From: JBICHM01 sp043101835 | GTDB lineage: Bacteria; Planctomycetota; Phycisphaerae; Phycisphaerales; UBA1924 | Direction of reading: 5' to 3' | DNA length: 27,515 bases | Assembly: GCA_043101835.1 (NCBI GenBank) | Contig: JBICHM010000146.1 | Coordinates: 1 to 27,515 of the forward strand | Shown: one piece after another, positions 7,168 through 14,769 of the stretch | Position numbering within the stretch: the stretch's first letter is position 1 | How the letters are laid out: every line of letters begins with the position of its first letter | The notes under the pieces: model-generated | Told to the model about the DNA's origin: nothing | Databases searched by the model: none | The model's input: only the letters and a program-made list of their open reading frames with translations | Translations under genes and position numbers: made by a program

Positions 7168-7719
7168 TCAGGCCGCGACCTCGGGACGCGCACGCCACCG
7201 ACGCTGATAAGGCAGCAATTCCGGCGGCAGCCGCTTGATGCCGCGCCGGCGCGCCTTCATCACCGCGTACTGCAGCGATTCGTGCATCCGCCGACGCACC
7301 GCGTCGGTGATGTTCAGTTCCCGACGCTCCATCTCCGCCAACGCCCACGCCCACGCGTGGTATTCCTCAAGGCAGCGCGGCTTGTACCGGTGGAACCCGA
7401 TGGCGTGGTGGCCGACCTCGTGCAGAAAGACCGCTGCCGACATCGGCCCGCGCGGGCGCGGCGCCTCGATCAGGCGCGCGATCCGACCGTCTGCGTAGTG
7501 CACCTCCCACGCGCACCCCGACATGCTGCTGCGCCATCGGCGCACGCGCACCCGATGCTCCGCCAGCGCCTCGCGCACCAGCAGCGTGTACCGGTCGCGC
7601 ATGAGCGAGCGTTCGACGCGCGCCGCGTGCACCACGACCGTCGGCGGCCGAATCGGTTCGGTCGGCGGCGCAGGGGGTGACGACCGGTTCTTCTCGAGCA
7701 GATCCCACAGCGTCAGCAC
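7168..7719 (-). CDS. uncharacterised HEVGHH metalloprotein, third gene after def-fmt
   Basis: I do not recognise the family. The 183-residue frame has AAVFLHEVGHHAIGFHRYKP around residues 95-114, giving an HExxH zinc-binding signature (His100, Glu101, His104), plus CLEEYHAWAWALAEME (116-131), where Glu118, Glu119 or His121 could supply a third ligand. This is the pattern of a small zincin-type metallopeptidase. The C-terminal third is strongly basic and contains YAVMKARRRGIKRLPPELLPYQRRW, which could contact nucleic acid. There is no signal peptide, so it is probably cytosolic. The GTG start at 7719 overlaps the fmt stop (GTGCTGA); Met40 (ATG at 7602) is a possible later start that keeps the motif. 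The position directly after def and fmt hints at a link to N-terminal protein processing, but that is inference from neighbourhood only. Confidence 0.7.
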   Translation of the reverse strand: MLTLWDLLEKNRSSPPAPPTEPIRPPTVVVHAARVERSLMRDRYTLLVREALAEHRVRVRRWRSSMSGCAWEVHYADGRIARLIEAPRPRGPMSAAVFLHEVGHHAIGFHRYKPRCLEEYHAWAWALAEMERRELNITDAVRRRMHESLQYAVMKARRRGIKRLPPELLPYQRRWRARPEVAA

Positions 7720-8645
7720 GGCGTGCGTCCTTGCATCGCGGCGCCGCGTTCCGGCCGACGCCCTCGCGCATAATCCTCCCATGTCATCGGCCGGCGTCCA
7801 GCGGGCTGCACCTCGACCAGTCGCAGCCCCGTGGCGTTGCCACAGGCAACCACCCCCCGGTCGGGGTCGGCCAGCGTGCCGGGCTCGCCGGCGCCGCCGG
7901 CCGGATCGACCGCGGCGCGAAGCAGTTTCATCTCTTGCCCGGCGAGCGTGACTGTCACCCCGGGCCAGGGGCTCAGGCCATGGATGCGTCGCCTGCACGC
8001 CTCGGCAGTGTCGGTGAAGTCCGCCCACGCGTCTTCTCGGCGCAACTTCCCGGCCAAAGTGACGAGCGATTCGTCCTGCTCGACGGCGCTGATGCGACCG
8101 GCCTCGTGGTCGGCGAGCACGCGCAGCACGAGGTCCGGCCCGTCGGCAGCGAGCAGGTCGTGCAGGTCGCCCGCAGTCCATGCGGGGTCCATCGTGCGAT
8201 GCGACTGCCCGAGCACCAGCCCCGCGTCCATTCGCTCTGCGAGGGTGATGACGCTGTTCCCGGTCTCCGGGTCGCCGGCGAGGATTGCATGGTTGATCGG
8301 CGCCGCGCCGCGCCAGCGCGGGAGCAGCGAGGCGTGCAGGTTGATGGCGAACCTCTCCGCGAGCAGCGACTCGGAGAGTTTTTGCCCGAACGCGATGACG
8401 ACCCACGCATCGGCGTCGATCGCCCGAATAGTCTCCAGCACGACAGGCTGGTTCACATTCGGCGGCGTCAGCACCGGAATCGCCCGCTCGCGCGCGAAGG
8501 CGCTGATCGGGGTCGGTGTGCTCGTGCGCCCGCGCCCGGCCGGGCGATCGGGCTGGGAGAGCACCAAGGCCACATCGTGGGCCGCACTGAGACGCTCGAG
8601 CGTGGGCAGCCCGAACGCGCCGGAGCCGAAGAAGACAATCCGCAT
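7713..8645 (-). CDS. fmt: methionyl-tRNA formyltransferase
   Basis: Fmt transfers a formyl group from 10-formyltetrahydrofolate to the methionine of initiator tRNA, in the cytosol. The 310-residue protein has normal length and two domains. In the N-terminal formyltransferase domain, Asn102 and His104 are in INLHASLLPRWRGAAP, and Asp140 is in ERMDAGLVLG, together giving the catalytic Asn-His-Asp set. The C-terminal domain (from about 205) contains HGLSPWPGVTVTL. The gene starts 6 bases after the def stop, the usual def-fmt operon, and its end overlaps the next gene. The call is secure. Confidence 0.97.
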   Translation of the reverse strand: MRIVFFGSGAFGLPTLERLSAAHDVALVLSQPDRPAGRGRTSTPTPISAFARERAIPVLTPPNVNQPVVLETIRAIDADAWVVIAFGQKLSESLLAERFAINLHASLLPRWRGAAPINHAILAGDPETGNSVITLAERMDAGLVLGQSHRTMDPAWTAGDLHDLLAADGPDLVLRVLADHEAGRISAVEQDESLVTLAGKLRREDAWADFTDTAEACRRRIHGLSPWPGVTVTLAGQEMKLLRAAVDPAGGAGEPGTLADPDRGVVACGNATGLRLVEVQPAGRRPMTWEDYARGRRPERGAAMQGRTPC

Positions 8646-8651
8646 CGGTGG

Positions 8652-9209
8652 TCAGCCTCGCACCGACCGCTCGAGGTGGCGCACCAGCGAACGGTTCTTC
8701 ATCCGCGACATCTGGGTCATCTTGTCGATGATCAGCACACCGTCGAGGTGGTCGTGCTCGTGCTGGACGCAGCGCCCGAAGAGGCCGCCGGCGCGCACGG
8801 TGAACTCGTTGCCGGCGACATCGAGCGCGGTCGCCGTGACGATCGGTGGGCGCAGCACCTGGCCGGTGATCTCCGGCAGGCTGAGGCACCCCTCGTCCAT
8901 CGGCTCCGGCGCCCCCTCGAGCCGCCCGAGGCGTGGGTTGATGAAGACCAGCGGCCCGAGCGTGGCGCCGGCCGGATCGGTGTCGGCGTCTCGGTCCTCG
9001 CCTGGGGGCACCTCCACGACGAACAGGCGCCACGGCAGACCGACCTGCGGGGCAGCCAGGCCGATTCCCTCGGCCTCACGCATCAGATCGATCATCCGGG
9101 CCGCGACGCCCCGGACCTCGTCATCGACGCGCTCGACCGGCGCGGCGCGCCGGCGCAGGGCCTCATCGGGGTAGTGGAGAATCCGAAGCGTTGCTGGATC
9201 GACTGGCAT
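8652..9209 (-). CDS. def: peptide deformylase
   Basis: Def removes the N-formyl group from nascent proteins as they leave the ribosome. The 185-residue enzyme has all three family motifs: GIGLAAPQ (48-55), EGCLSLP (106-112, metal-binding Cys108) and QHEHDHLDG (149-157, His150 and His154 as metal ligands, Glu151 catalytic). A short acidic loop (about 69-82, GEDRDADTDPAG) extends the region between motifs 1 and 2. The start at 9209 is supported by a -10-like box 6 bases upstream and the expected position of motif 1; there is no room for a Shine-Dalgarno, so a leaderless message is likely. It heads the def-fmt-metalloprotein operon. The call is secure. Confidence 0.97.
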   Translation of the reverse strand: MPVDPATLRILHYPDEALRRRAAPVERVDDEVRGVAARMIDLMREAEGIGLAAPQVGLPWRLFVVEVPPGEDRDADTDPAGATLGPLVFINPRLGRLEGAPEPMDEGCLSLPEITGQVLRPPIVTATALDVAGNEFTVRAGGLFGRCVQHEHDHLDGVLIIDKMTQMSRMKNRSLVRHLERSVRG

Positions 9210-9215
9210 CGGGCA

Positions 9216-9221
9216 AGTCTA
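9216..9221 (-). promoter_or_regulatory. -10-like box TAGACT before def; leaderless start likely
   Basis: On the minus strand TAGACT is followed by 6 bases and then the def ATG. I see no good -35 at the usual distance. The plus-strand reading of the same site also gives TACGGT at 9220-9225, so the two hexamers share a TA. Nothing obvious starts just downstream on that side. Confidence 0.45.
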
Positions 9222-9262
9222 CGGTTGAGGCGGCCCGCTGACCGGGCTCGCCGGGGCGTTCG

Positions 9263-9292
9263 TTGACGCTTTCGGCGTCGGTTTCATAGCAT
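9263..9292 (+). promoter_or_regulatory. sigma-70-type promoter for the TPR gene
   Basis: TTGACG at 9263-9268 and TAGCAT at 9287-9292 are separated by 18 bases. This is one of the best promoter matches in the window. It would give a leader of about 65 bases before the TTG start at 9367, which has its own GAGGAGAG ribosome-binding sequence at 9355-9362. Confidence 0.65.
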
Positions 9293-9366
9293 CCGTGCTC
9301 CGGCGGGGTGCGTATGCCCACACCCGCGGCGTTCGCACACCCCGGATCCTGATCGAGGAGAGCCCA

Positions 9367-10872
9367 TTGGCGTTGTTCGGGAAGAAGAAAGGCCCCGCCG
9401 ACGGGGACGGCAGTGGAGACGGCGGGGGCGGCGCGACCGGCCCGTTTCAGCCGGATCCCGGCAAAGCCGCCCGCTGGTTTGAGCACGCGCGCACCCAGCA
9501 CGAGACCGCGAACTATGAGTACGCCGTCACCTGCTGGCTCAAGGGCCTCGCCTTCGACCCCGCCAACCAGGACGCGCTCCAGGGGTTCCTCAACAGCGCA
9601 CAGGCGTTCGCCTCCGGCCAGAAGAAGCCCGGCCCGAGCAAGGACCAGGTCAAGTCCTTCGGTGGGAAGACGCCCGTCGACCGCTTCGTGCAGGGGCTGC
9701 TGATGTGGGGCACCACGCCCCAACTCAGCAACGTCGGCGCCGGTGTGAAGGCCGTCGAGTCGGCGGCGTCGCTCGGGCTCGCCGACTCCGCCAAGTGGAT
9801 CGGCGAGCGCACCATCGCGCGCGCCAAACAGGCCGAGCCCAAGAAGGACCACTTCGTCCGCCTCAAAGAGGCGTTTGTCGACATCGAGGCCTTCCGGCTT
9901 GCGCAGCAGGCGGGCGAGGCGGCGCTGCAGATCGACCCCAATGACGCCGCGCTCAACGACGAGGTCCGCAACCTTGCCGCCCAGGCCGCGATGTCCAGCG
10001 GCGGGTACGAGGAGTCCGGCGAGGAAGGCGGCTTCCGCAAGAACATCAAGGACGCCGAAGCCCAGAAGCGTCTGCGTGAGCAGGCCTCCGTGGTCCGCAC
10101 CGAGGACGCCACCGAGCGCATCGTGCAGGAGGCGAAGGCCGACTATGAGTCGCGACCCGGCGACACCCACGCAATCGGCCGGTACGTGAAGGCCCTGCTT
10201 GAGCGCGCCGCGTCCGATGATGAGCAGACCGTCCTCGACATCCTGAAGAAGGCCTACGAGGACACGCGCGAGTTCCGATGGCGCCAACAGATGGGCGACC
10301 TCGAGATCCGTCGCGAGCGGCGCAATCTCGCGGCCCTCAAGCGCAAGATCGAGGAGAACGGGGGCGACGAGGCGCTCAAGGAGCAGTTCAAGAAAGCGCA
10401 GCGCGCCCTGCTCGAGAGTGAAGCCGAGGAGTTCCGCGTCCGTGTGGAGGCGTACCCGACCGATGCGCGCCTGAAGTACGAACTTGGCAGACGTCTCTTC
10501 GCGCTCGATCAGGCGCAGGAGGCCATCAAGTACCTGCAGGAGGCGCAGGCGGACGCCAAGATCCGCACCGGTGTGCAGAGCGTGCTCGGCCAGGCATTCG
10601 AGCGACTCGGTTGGCACGGTGAAGCCGCCGACATGCTCCGCCAGGCGCTCGACAACCACGCGAATCCGAACGACGACCTCGGCATGGACCTGCGCTACGG
10701 CCTCATGGTGGCGCTCGAGAACAAGGCGAAGGCCGACGGCGACGTCGCATCGGCCGAGGAAGCCTCCAAGATCGCCTCGAGCCTCGCCATGCAGAAGATC
10801 GATTTCCGCGACGTCGTGGATCGACGCCAGTCGCTGCAGAAGCTCGTGCAGGAACTCCGCACCGCCGGCTGA
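9367..10872 (+). CDS. TPR-rich cytosolic protein of unknown role
   Basis: The product is 501 residues if translation starts at TTG 9367. That start was chosen because GAGGAGAG sits 4 bases upstream and the sequence then begins (M)ALFGKKKG. The frame also opens at GTG 9295, adding 24 residues, but that GTG lies only 2 bases after the -10 box. The N-terminus has a glycine-rich linker, followed by helical repeats of TPR type: about 30-85 (WFEHARTQHETANYEYAVTC and following), about 185-225, and a C-terminal group from about 365 to 450 (ELGRRLFALDQAQEAIKYLQ). A charged coiled-coil segment lies between (about 310-370). No signal peptide or membrane segment is seen. TPR proteins act as scaffolds; the partners cannot be inferred. 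kdsB follows after 18 bases and may be cotranscribed. Confidence 0.8.
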   Translation: MALFGKKKGPADGDGSGDGGGGATGPFQPDPGKAARWFEHARTQHETANYEYAVTCWLKGLAFDPANQDALQGFLNSAQAFASGQKKPGPSKDQVKSFGGKTPVDRFVQGLLMWGTTPQLSNVGAGVKAVESAASLGLADSAKWIGERTIARAKQAEPKKDHFVRLKEAFVDIEAFRLAQQAGEAALQIDPNDAALNDEVRNLAAQAAMSSGGYEESGEEGGFRKNIKDAEAQKRLREQASVVRTEDATERIVQEAKADYESRPGDTHAIGRYVKALLERAASDDEQTVLDILKKAYEDTREFRWRQQMGDLEIRRERRNLAALKRKIEENGGDEALKEQFKKAQRALLESEAEEFRVRVEAYPTDARLKYELGRRLFALDQAQEAIKYLQEAQADAKIRTGVQSVLGQAFERLGWHGEAADMLRQALDNHANPNDDLGMDLRYGLMVALENKAKADGDVASAEEASKIASSLAMQKIDFRDVVDRRQSLQKLVQELRTAG

Positions 10873-10890
10873 GCCGGGCAGGGGGGCGCG

Positions 10891-11664
10891 GTGCAGCAGG
10901 CGATCGCCATCATTCCGGCGCGCATGGGCTCGACCCGGTTCCCCGGGAAGGTGCTCGCCGCCGACACGGGCCACCCGCTGATCTGGCACGTGCACGAGCG
11001 CGCCCGCGCCGCGTCGTGCGTCTCGCGCGTCGTCGTCGCGACCGAGAGCGACGACGTTGTTCGCGCGGTCGAGGCCTTCGGCGGCGAGTGCGTGCTGACC
11101 AGCCCGGATCATCCCAACGGCGCAAGCCGCCTGGGCGAGGCGTGCGAGCTGCTCGGGCTCTCCGACGACTCGATCGTCGTCAACGTGCAGGGCGATGAGC
11201 CCGAGCTCGATCCCGCGCTGATCGACTGCGCCGTCAAGACCCTCATCCGCACCGGCGCGCCGGTCGCGACCATCGCAGCGCCCTTCGGTGATGAGGAAGA
11301 CCCCGCGCGTCCGCACATCGTGAAAGTCGTGCGACGCACCGACGGCTCGGCGCTCTATTTCAGCAGGTCGCACATCCCGTACCCGCGCGATCCGTCGCCT
11401 GAAGCCCGGCCGCTCAAGCACGTCGGCCTGTATGTGTATCGACGCGACTTCCTGCGCACCTATGGGACGCTGGCGCCAACACCCCTCGAGAAGGCCGAGG
11501 CGCTCGAGCAGCTGCGCATGCTCGAACACGGATTCTCGATCGCCGTGGCGGTCCGCGAGGCCTCGCACCACGGGATCGACACGCCGGAGGATTACCGGGC
11601 GTTCGTCGCCCGCTGGCGGGCCGCCGACGCCGGTGGCGGGGCCGGTTCTGCGGCGAGCGCCTGA
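10891..11664 (+). CDS. kdsB: 3-deoxy-manno-octulosonate cytidylyltransferase (CMP-Kdo synthetase)
   Basis: KdsB activates Kdo with CTP to CMP-Kdo for the inner core of lipopolysaccharide. The 257-residue protein aligns with the family along its length: IPARMGSTRFPGKVLA at the N-terminus, VVNVQGDEPELDP (metal-binding QGDEP), ALYFSRSHIPYPRD, KHVGLYVYRRDFL, LEKAEALEQLRMLEHG and GIDTPEDYRAF. Two conserved spots deviate: the usual Tyr-Ala in PARYASTR is Met-Gly, and the SGT(D/E)R signature reads NGASR (residues 72-76). It starts with GTG at 10891, behind a G-rich Shine-Dalgarno-like stretch. It implies that the organism makes a Kdo-containing lipopolysaccharide or a related sugar. A related nonulosonate or 8-amino-Kdo cytidylyltransferase is the main alternative because of the altered motif. 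Confidence 0.9.
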   Translation: MQQAIAIIPARMGSTRFPGKVLAADTGHPLIWHVHERARAASCVSRVVVATESDDVVRAVEAFGGECVLTSPDHPNGASRLGEACELLGLSDDSIVVNVQGDEPELDPALIDCAVKTLIRTGAPVATIAAPFGDEEDPARPHIVKVVRRTDGSALYFSRSHIPYPRDPSPEARPLKHVGLYVYRRDFLRTYGTLAPTPLEKAEALEQLRMLEHGFSIAVAVREASHHGIDTPEDYRAFVARWRAADAGGGAGSAASA

Positions 11665-11666
11665 TC

Positions 11667-11682
11667 GACCGGCGCGCCGGTC
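11667..11682. repeat. 16-bp perfect palindrome between kdsB and the HTH-receiver gene
   Basis: GACCGGCGCGCCGGTC reads identically on both strands and lies just after the kdsB stop. It could fold as a 6-bp stem with a CGCG loop, but no T-run follows, so a terminator is only one option; an operator for a dimeric regulator is another. The rest of the 124-base gap to 11789 shows no clear promoter. Confidence 0.45.
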
Positions 11683-11788
11683 TGTCCGGCCCTGTGAAGC
11701 TGGCGAGGCTGGTCAAGATGGGCAAGAGGGGGACCGATGCTCCCGGCGACGCGCAGGGCGCATGCCGCGCCGGCGTCGGGAGCGAGCC

Positions 11789-12388
11789 ATGTCGCAGGGC
11801 GCCACAGGATCCACCAACTGGGCCGACAAGCAGGTCTTCACCACCGGTGAAGCGGCCGAGATCTGCAAGGTCAGCCAGCAGACGATCATCCGCTGCTTCG
11901 ACAGCGGGCGTCTCGACGGCTTCCGCGTGCCCGGCTCGCGCTTCCGGCGCATCCCGCGCGCCGCGCTGATGAAGTTCATGCGCGAGAACGACATCCCCAC
12001 CGACATCCTCGAGAGCGGCCCGCGGCGGATCCTCGTCGTCGACGACGAGGAGGAGATCGTGTCGCTGCTCATGGAGGTGCTCGGCGCCGACAAGCGCTTC
12101 GAACTCCGCTCGGCCTCCACCGGCTACGACGCCGGCATGCTCACCGAGAGCTTCCGCCCGCACCTGATCGTCCTCGACTACATGCTGCCCGACCTCAATG
12201 GCGACCTCGTCTGCCAGCGCGTCCGGGAGAGCGAGCAGGGCAAGGACACCAAGATTGTCTTCGTCTCCGGCGTTGTCGCCCCCGACGAGGTGCAGCGACT
12301 CCTCGACGCCGGCGCCGACGACTTCGTCAAGAAGCCCTTCGACATCACCCGCCTGATCGACTGCATCGGCGAGCTGCTGGAAGTCTGA
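11789..12388 (+). CDS. excisionase-type HTH followed by receiver domain
   Basis: The 199-residue protein has reversed regulator architecture. A MerR/excisionase-like DNA-binding helix-turn-helix is at residues 17-66 (FTTGEAAEICKVSQQTIIR, then RVPGSRFRRIPRAALMKFM), followed by a receiver domain (79-199). The receiver is complete: Asp85-Asp86, phospho-acceptor Asp130 in IVLDYMLPD, Ser160 and Lys182 in KKPFD. The HTH could bind DNA as in the HTH_17 family, and phosphorylation of the C-terminal receiver would control it. The ATG at 11789 was chosen because it begins just before the HTH; the frame is open far upstream into kdsB. It is followed 33 bases later by an HDOD-histidine kinase, its probable partner. 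I recall similar HTH-receiver proteins from planctomycetes and deltaproteobacteria. The target is unknown. Confidence 0.88.
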   Translation: MSQGATGSTNWADKQVFTTGEAAEICKVSQQTIIRCFDSGRLDGFRVPGSRFRRIPRAALMKFMRENDIPTDILESGPRRILVVDDEEEIVSLLMEVLGADKRFELRSASTGYDAGMLTESFRPHLIVLDYMLPDLNGDLVCQRVRESEQGKDTKIVFVSGVVAPDEVQRLLDAGADDFVKKPFDITRLIDCIGELLEV

Positions 12389-12421
12389 CGCGCCCCACGG
12401 CGCAACGGAGCGGCGGACCCG

Positions 12422-14728
12422 ATGGAACCGGCCTCAGACCACGCACGGGCGCAGCGCATCGAGCTGATCCTCCAGCAGGTGGACAGCCTCCCGACGCTGT
12501 CGCCGATCGCGACGCGACTCCTCCGTCTCTCGACGGCGGAGGACGCCGATATCCGCGAGATCGTCCGCCTTGTCGAGTCCGATCCGGCGCTGACCAGTAA
12601 GTTGCTCTCGATGTGCCGCAAGGCCGATCGCGGCGTGAGCCAGCCGGTCACCACCGTGGAGCGCGCCATCGTGCTGCTCGGCTTCGACGCCGTCCGCAGC
12701 GCACTGCTCAGCGTGCACATGTACGAACTGCTGGGTGAGGCGCCCGGCGCAAGCCTCGACGCCGTGGACGCCGCCGACCCCGACGCCGGCGGCGCCACGC
12801 TCGACCGGATCGGCCTCTGGCGCCACAGCCTCGCCGTCGCCTGCGCCGCCGAGATGCTCGCCAAGCAGCGATCGAGCAATGACGCCGTCCGCCCCGAGGA
12901 GGCGTTCGTCGCCGGGCTGCTGCACGATCTGGGCAAGATCTCGCTCGATGTCATCCTGCCCCGCTCGTACGGGCGGGTGGCCCGACTCGCCGAGCGACGC
13001 CAGGCAAACATCGCGGAGATCGAACGCACGATCATCGGTGTCGATCACCACACCGCCGGCAAGCGCCTTGCCGAGCACTGGGGCCTGCCGCACGCCCTGC
13101 AGGACGTCATGTGGCTGCACAACCAGCCGCACGCGTCGCTGCCCGACCTCCCGCACCGGCCGATGATTGCGCTCGTGACGCTCGCCGACGCGATCGCGCG
13201 CCGTCTGCACATCGGCTGGTCGGGCAACTTTCAGCAGGACGGCCTGCTCGATGCGCTCGCCGACGACTGCGACGTGTCGCCGGCCGCCATCGAGAGCGTT
13301 CAGGCGGCGCTGCACGATCGCGTCGAGGAGCAGGCGCGCATCCTCGGGCTCGACGACGCCGTCGGCGCCGAGCTTCGAATGCAGTCGATCGCCGGCGCCA
13401 ACCGACGCCTCGCCGCGATGAACAGCGCTCTGGAGGCGCGCTCGCGCCTGTGCACTGATCAGTCGACAGTGCTGCACGCCATCGGCGCCTTCCAGATGCA
13501 CTCGTCGCGCGGGCGCGGGGTCATCGCCACCTTTGGCGATGTTGTCCAGTCTGCCAGCACCGTCTTCGGCGCCGGCTACTACGCCGTGGTCTATCAGGCG
13601 CGCGATGATGCGCCGTGGCAGGTCTGCCAGTTCGCGCCCGACGGGCGCCTGTTGCGCAGCCAGGTGCTCGACCCGCCCGGCGGCGGCCAGACGCTCGCGC
13701 AGCTGGCGGACTTCTCCGAACTCCGCGCCGGCAGCGTCGGCCTGCTGCCCTGGCTCGAGGATTTCCTCGCCGAAGCCGAGGACATCCGCCAGGTGCGCCT
13801 CCTGCCTCTCGTCTCCGGCGGCGGGCAGCCCGCCATGCTGCTGCACGATCGCGAGATCCCCCGATCGCTCCTCCGGAGCCCGGCGATGCCGGCGCTGACG
13901 AGCGTATGGGCCGGCGCCATCGCCGCGGCGGCGCAGCACGACGGCGCGCGCCGCCTCGGCGAGCGCCTGGCTGAGGCCAACCGCGTGCTCTCCGAGACGC
14001 AGAGCAAACTGACCGAAGCGCGCTCGATGGCGCGCCTGGGCGAACTCGCCGCCGGCGCCGCCCATGAAATGAACAACCCGCTGACGATCATCAGCGGGCG
14101 GTCGCAGCTGCTGCGAACGCGCGTGGCTGACGATGAGCTGCGGCGCAGCGCCGACGCGATCCACGAAGCCGCGAGCCGCCTCACCGACCTCATCACCGGG
14201 CTGCATCTGTTCGCGGACCCACCACGCCCGCACATCGCGCTCACCGACCTGACCGACCTGCTCGCGCAGGTTGTGCGCGATGTCAAGCTCGAGCGCCATT
14301 CGCGAAACCAGACCGTCACCGCCGTGCGCCTGATGATGGAAGGGCAGACGCACCCGATCCGGGTGGACCCCGCGCAGATCGGCGCGGCCTGCAAGGAACT
14401 CCTCCGCAACGCCATGGAGTCGCGTCCGCGCGAAATCATCGAAGTTCGCGTTCAAACCGACGAGGACGATGGCCGACTGATCATCGAAGTCCGCGACGAC
14501 GGCAAGGGAATGTCACCGCACGCGCTCGCCCACGCCTTCGACCCCTTCTTCAGTGAGAAGGAGGCCGGCAGGCAGTCGGGGCTCGGCCTCGCCAAGGCTC
14601 GACGACTCGTCGAACTCCACGACGGGGACATCGAACTGGCAAGCCAGCCCGGCAAGGGGTCGGTCGCACGCATCGTCCTCCCGATCCGACGCGCAGCCGA
14701 AGATGAGCAGACGCCGCTGGCCGCCTGA
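12422..14728 (+). CDS. soluble HDOD-histidine kinase hybrid
   Basis: The 768-residue cytosolic protein joins an HDOD domain (about 15-290) to a histidine kinase. The HDOD part begins VDSLPTLSPIATRLLRL and carries an HD-type set of metal-binding candidates: His135, the His168-Asp169 pair in HDLGKI, and Asp208-His209-His210. Many HDOD domains lack this set, so phosphodiesterase activity is conceivable but unproven. The middle (about 360-510) looks like a GAF-type sensory fold. The kinase has a coiled coil, the H-box AGAAHEMNNPLTIISGRSQL with phospho-acceptor His548, the N-box KELLRNAMES, G1 RDDGKGM and G2 QSGLGLAKA. No membrane segment is present. The ATG at 12422 follows GGAG at 12409-12412. 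Neighbours on both sides are receiver proteins, and the complete one upstream is the likely phosphorylation target. Confidence 0.9.
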   Translation: MEPASDHARAQRIELILQQVDSLPTLSPIATRLLRLSTAEDADIREIVRLVESDPALTSKLLSMCRKADRGVSQPVTTVERAIVLLGFDAVRSALLSVHMYELLGEAPGASLDAVDAADPDAGGATLDRIGLWRHSLAVACAAEMLAKQRSSNDAVRPEEAFVAGLLHDLGKISLDVILPRSYGRVARLAERRQANIAEIERTIIGVDHHTAGKRLAEHWGLPHALQDVMWLHNQPHASLPDLPHRPMIALVTLADAIARRLHIGWSGNFQQDGLLDALADDCDVSPAAIESVQAALHDRVEEQARILGLDDAVGAELRMQSIAGANRRLAAMNSALEARSRLCTDQSTVLHAIGAFQMHSSRGRGVIATFGDVVQSASTVFGAGYYAVVYQARDDAPWQVCQFAPDGRLLRSQVLDPPGGGQTLAQLADFSELRAGSVGLLPWLEDFLAEAEDIRQVRLLPLVSGGGQPAMLLHDREIPRSLLRSPAMPALTSVWAGAIAAAAQHDGARRLGERLAEANRVLSETQSKLTEARSMARLGELAAGAAHEMNNPLTIISGRSQLLRTRVADDELRRSADAIHEAASRLTDLITGLHLFADPPRPHIALTDLTDLLAQVVRDVKLERHSRNQTVTAVRLMMEGQTHPIRVDPAQIGAACKELLRNAMESRPREIIEVRVQTDEDDGRLIIEVRDDGKGMSPHALAHAFDPFFSEKEAGRQSGLGLAKARRLVELHDGDIELASQPGKGSVARIVLPIRRAAEDEQTPLAA

Positions 14729-14769
14729 CCACGGGCGACCCGCCGACGGATTCGAGAGGAGAGACGACG

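Noticed and set aside
7161..7175. GGCC-TTCA-GGCC as a terminator between the convergent REC-XRE and metalloprotein genes
   Set aside because: The stem is only 4 bp and overlaps the 3' end of the minus-strand gene; too weak to call.
7771..7783. TAATCC followed by ATG on the plus strand, similar to the leaderless-promoter pattern
   Set aside because: It lies inside fmt in antisense orientation, does not end in T at the sixth position, and no real gene follows.
7677..9266. Long plus-strand open frame across fmt and def
   Set aside because: def and fmt on the minus strand have all their catalytic motifs; the plus frame has none.
9163..11571. About 800-codon minus-strand open frame opposite the TPR gene and kdsB
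   Set aside because: The translation is low-complexity Asp/Arg/Leu/Gly-rich sequence typical of antisense frames in GC-rich DNA, and kdsB on the other strand is certain.
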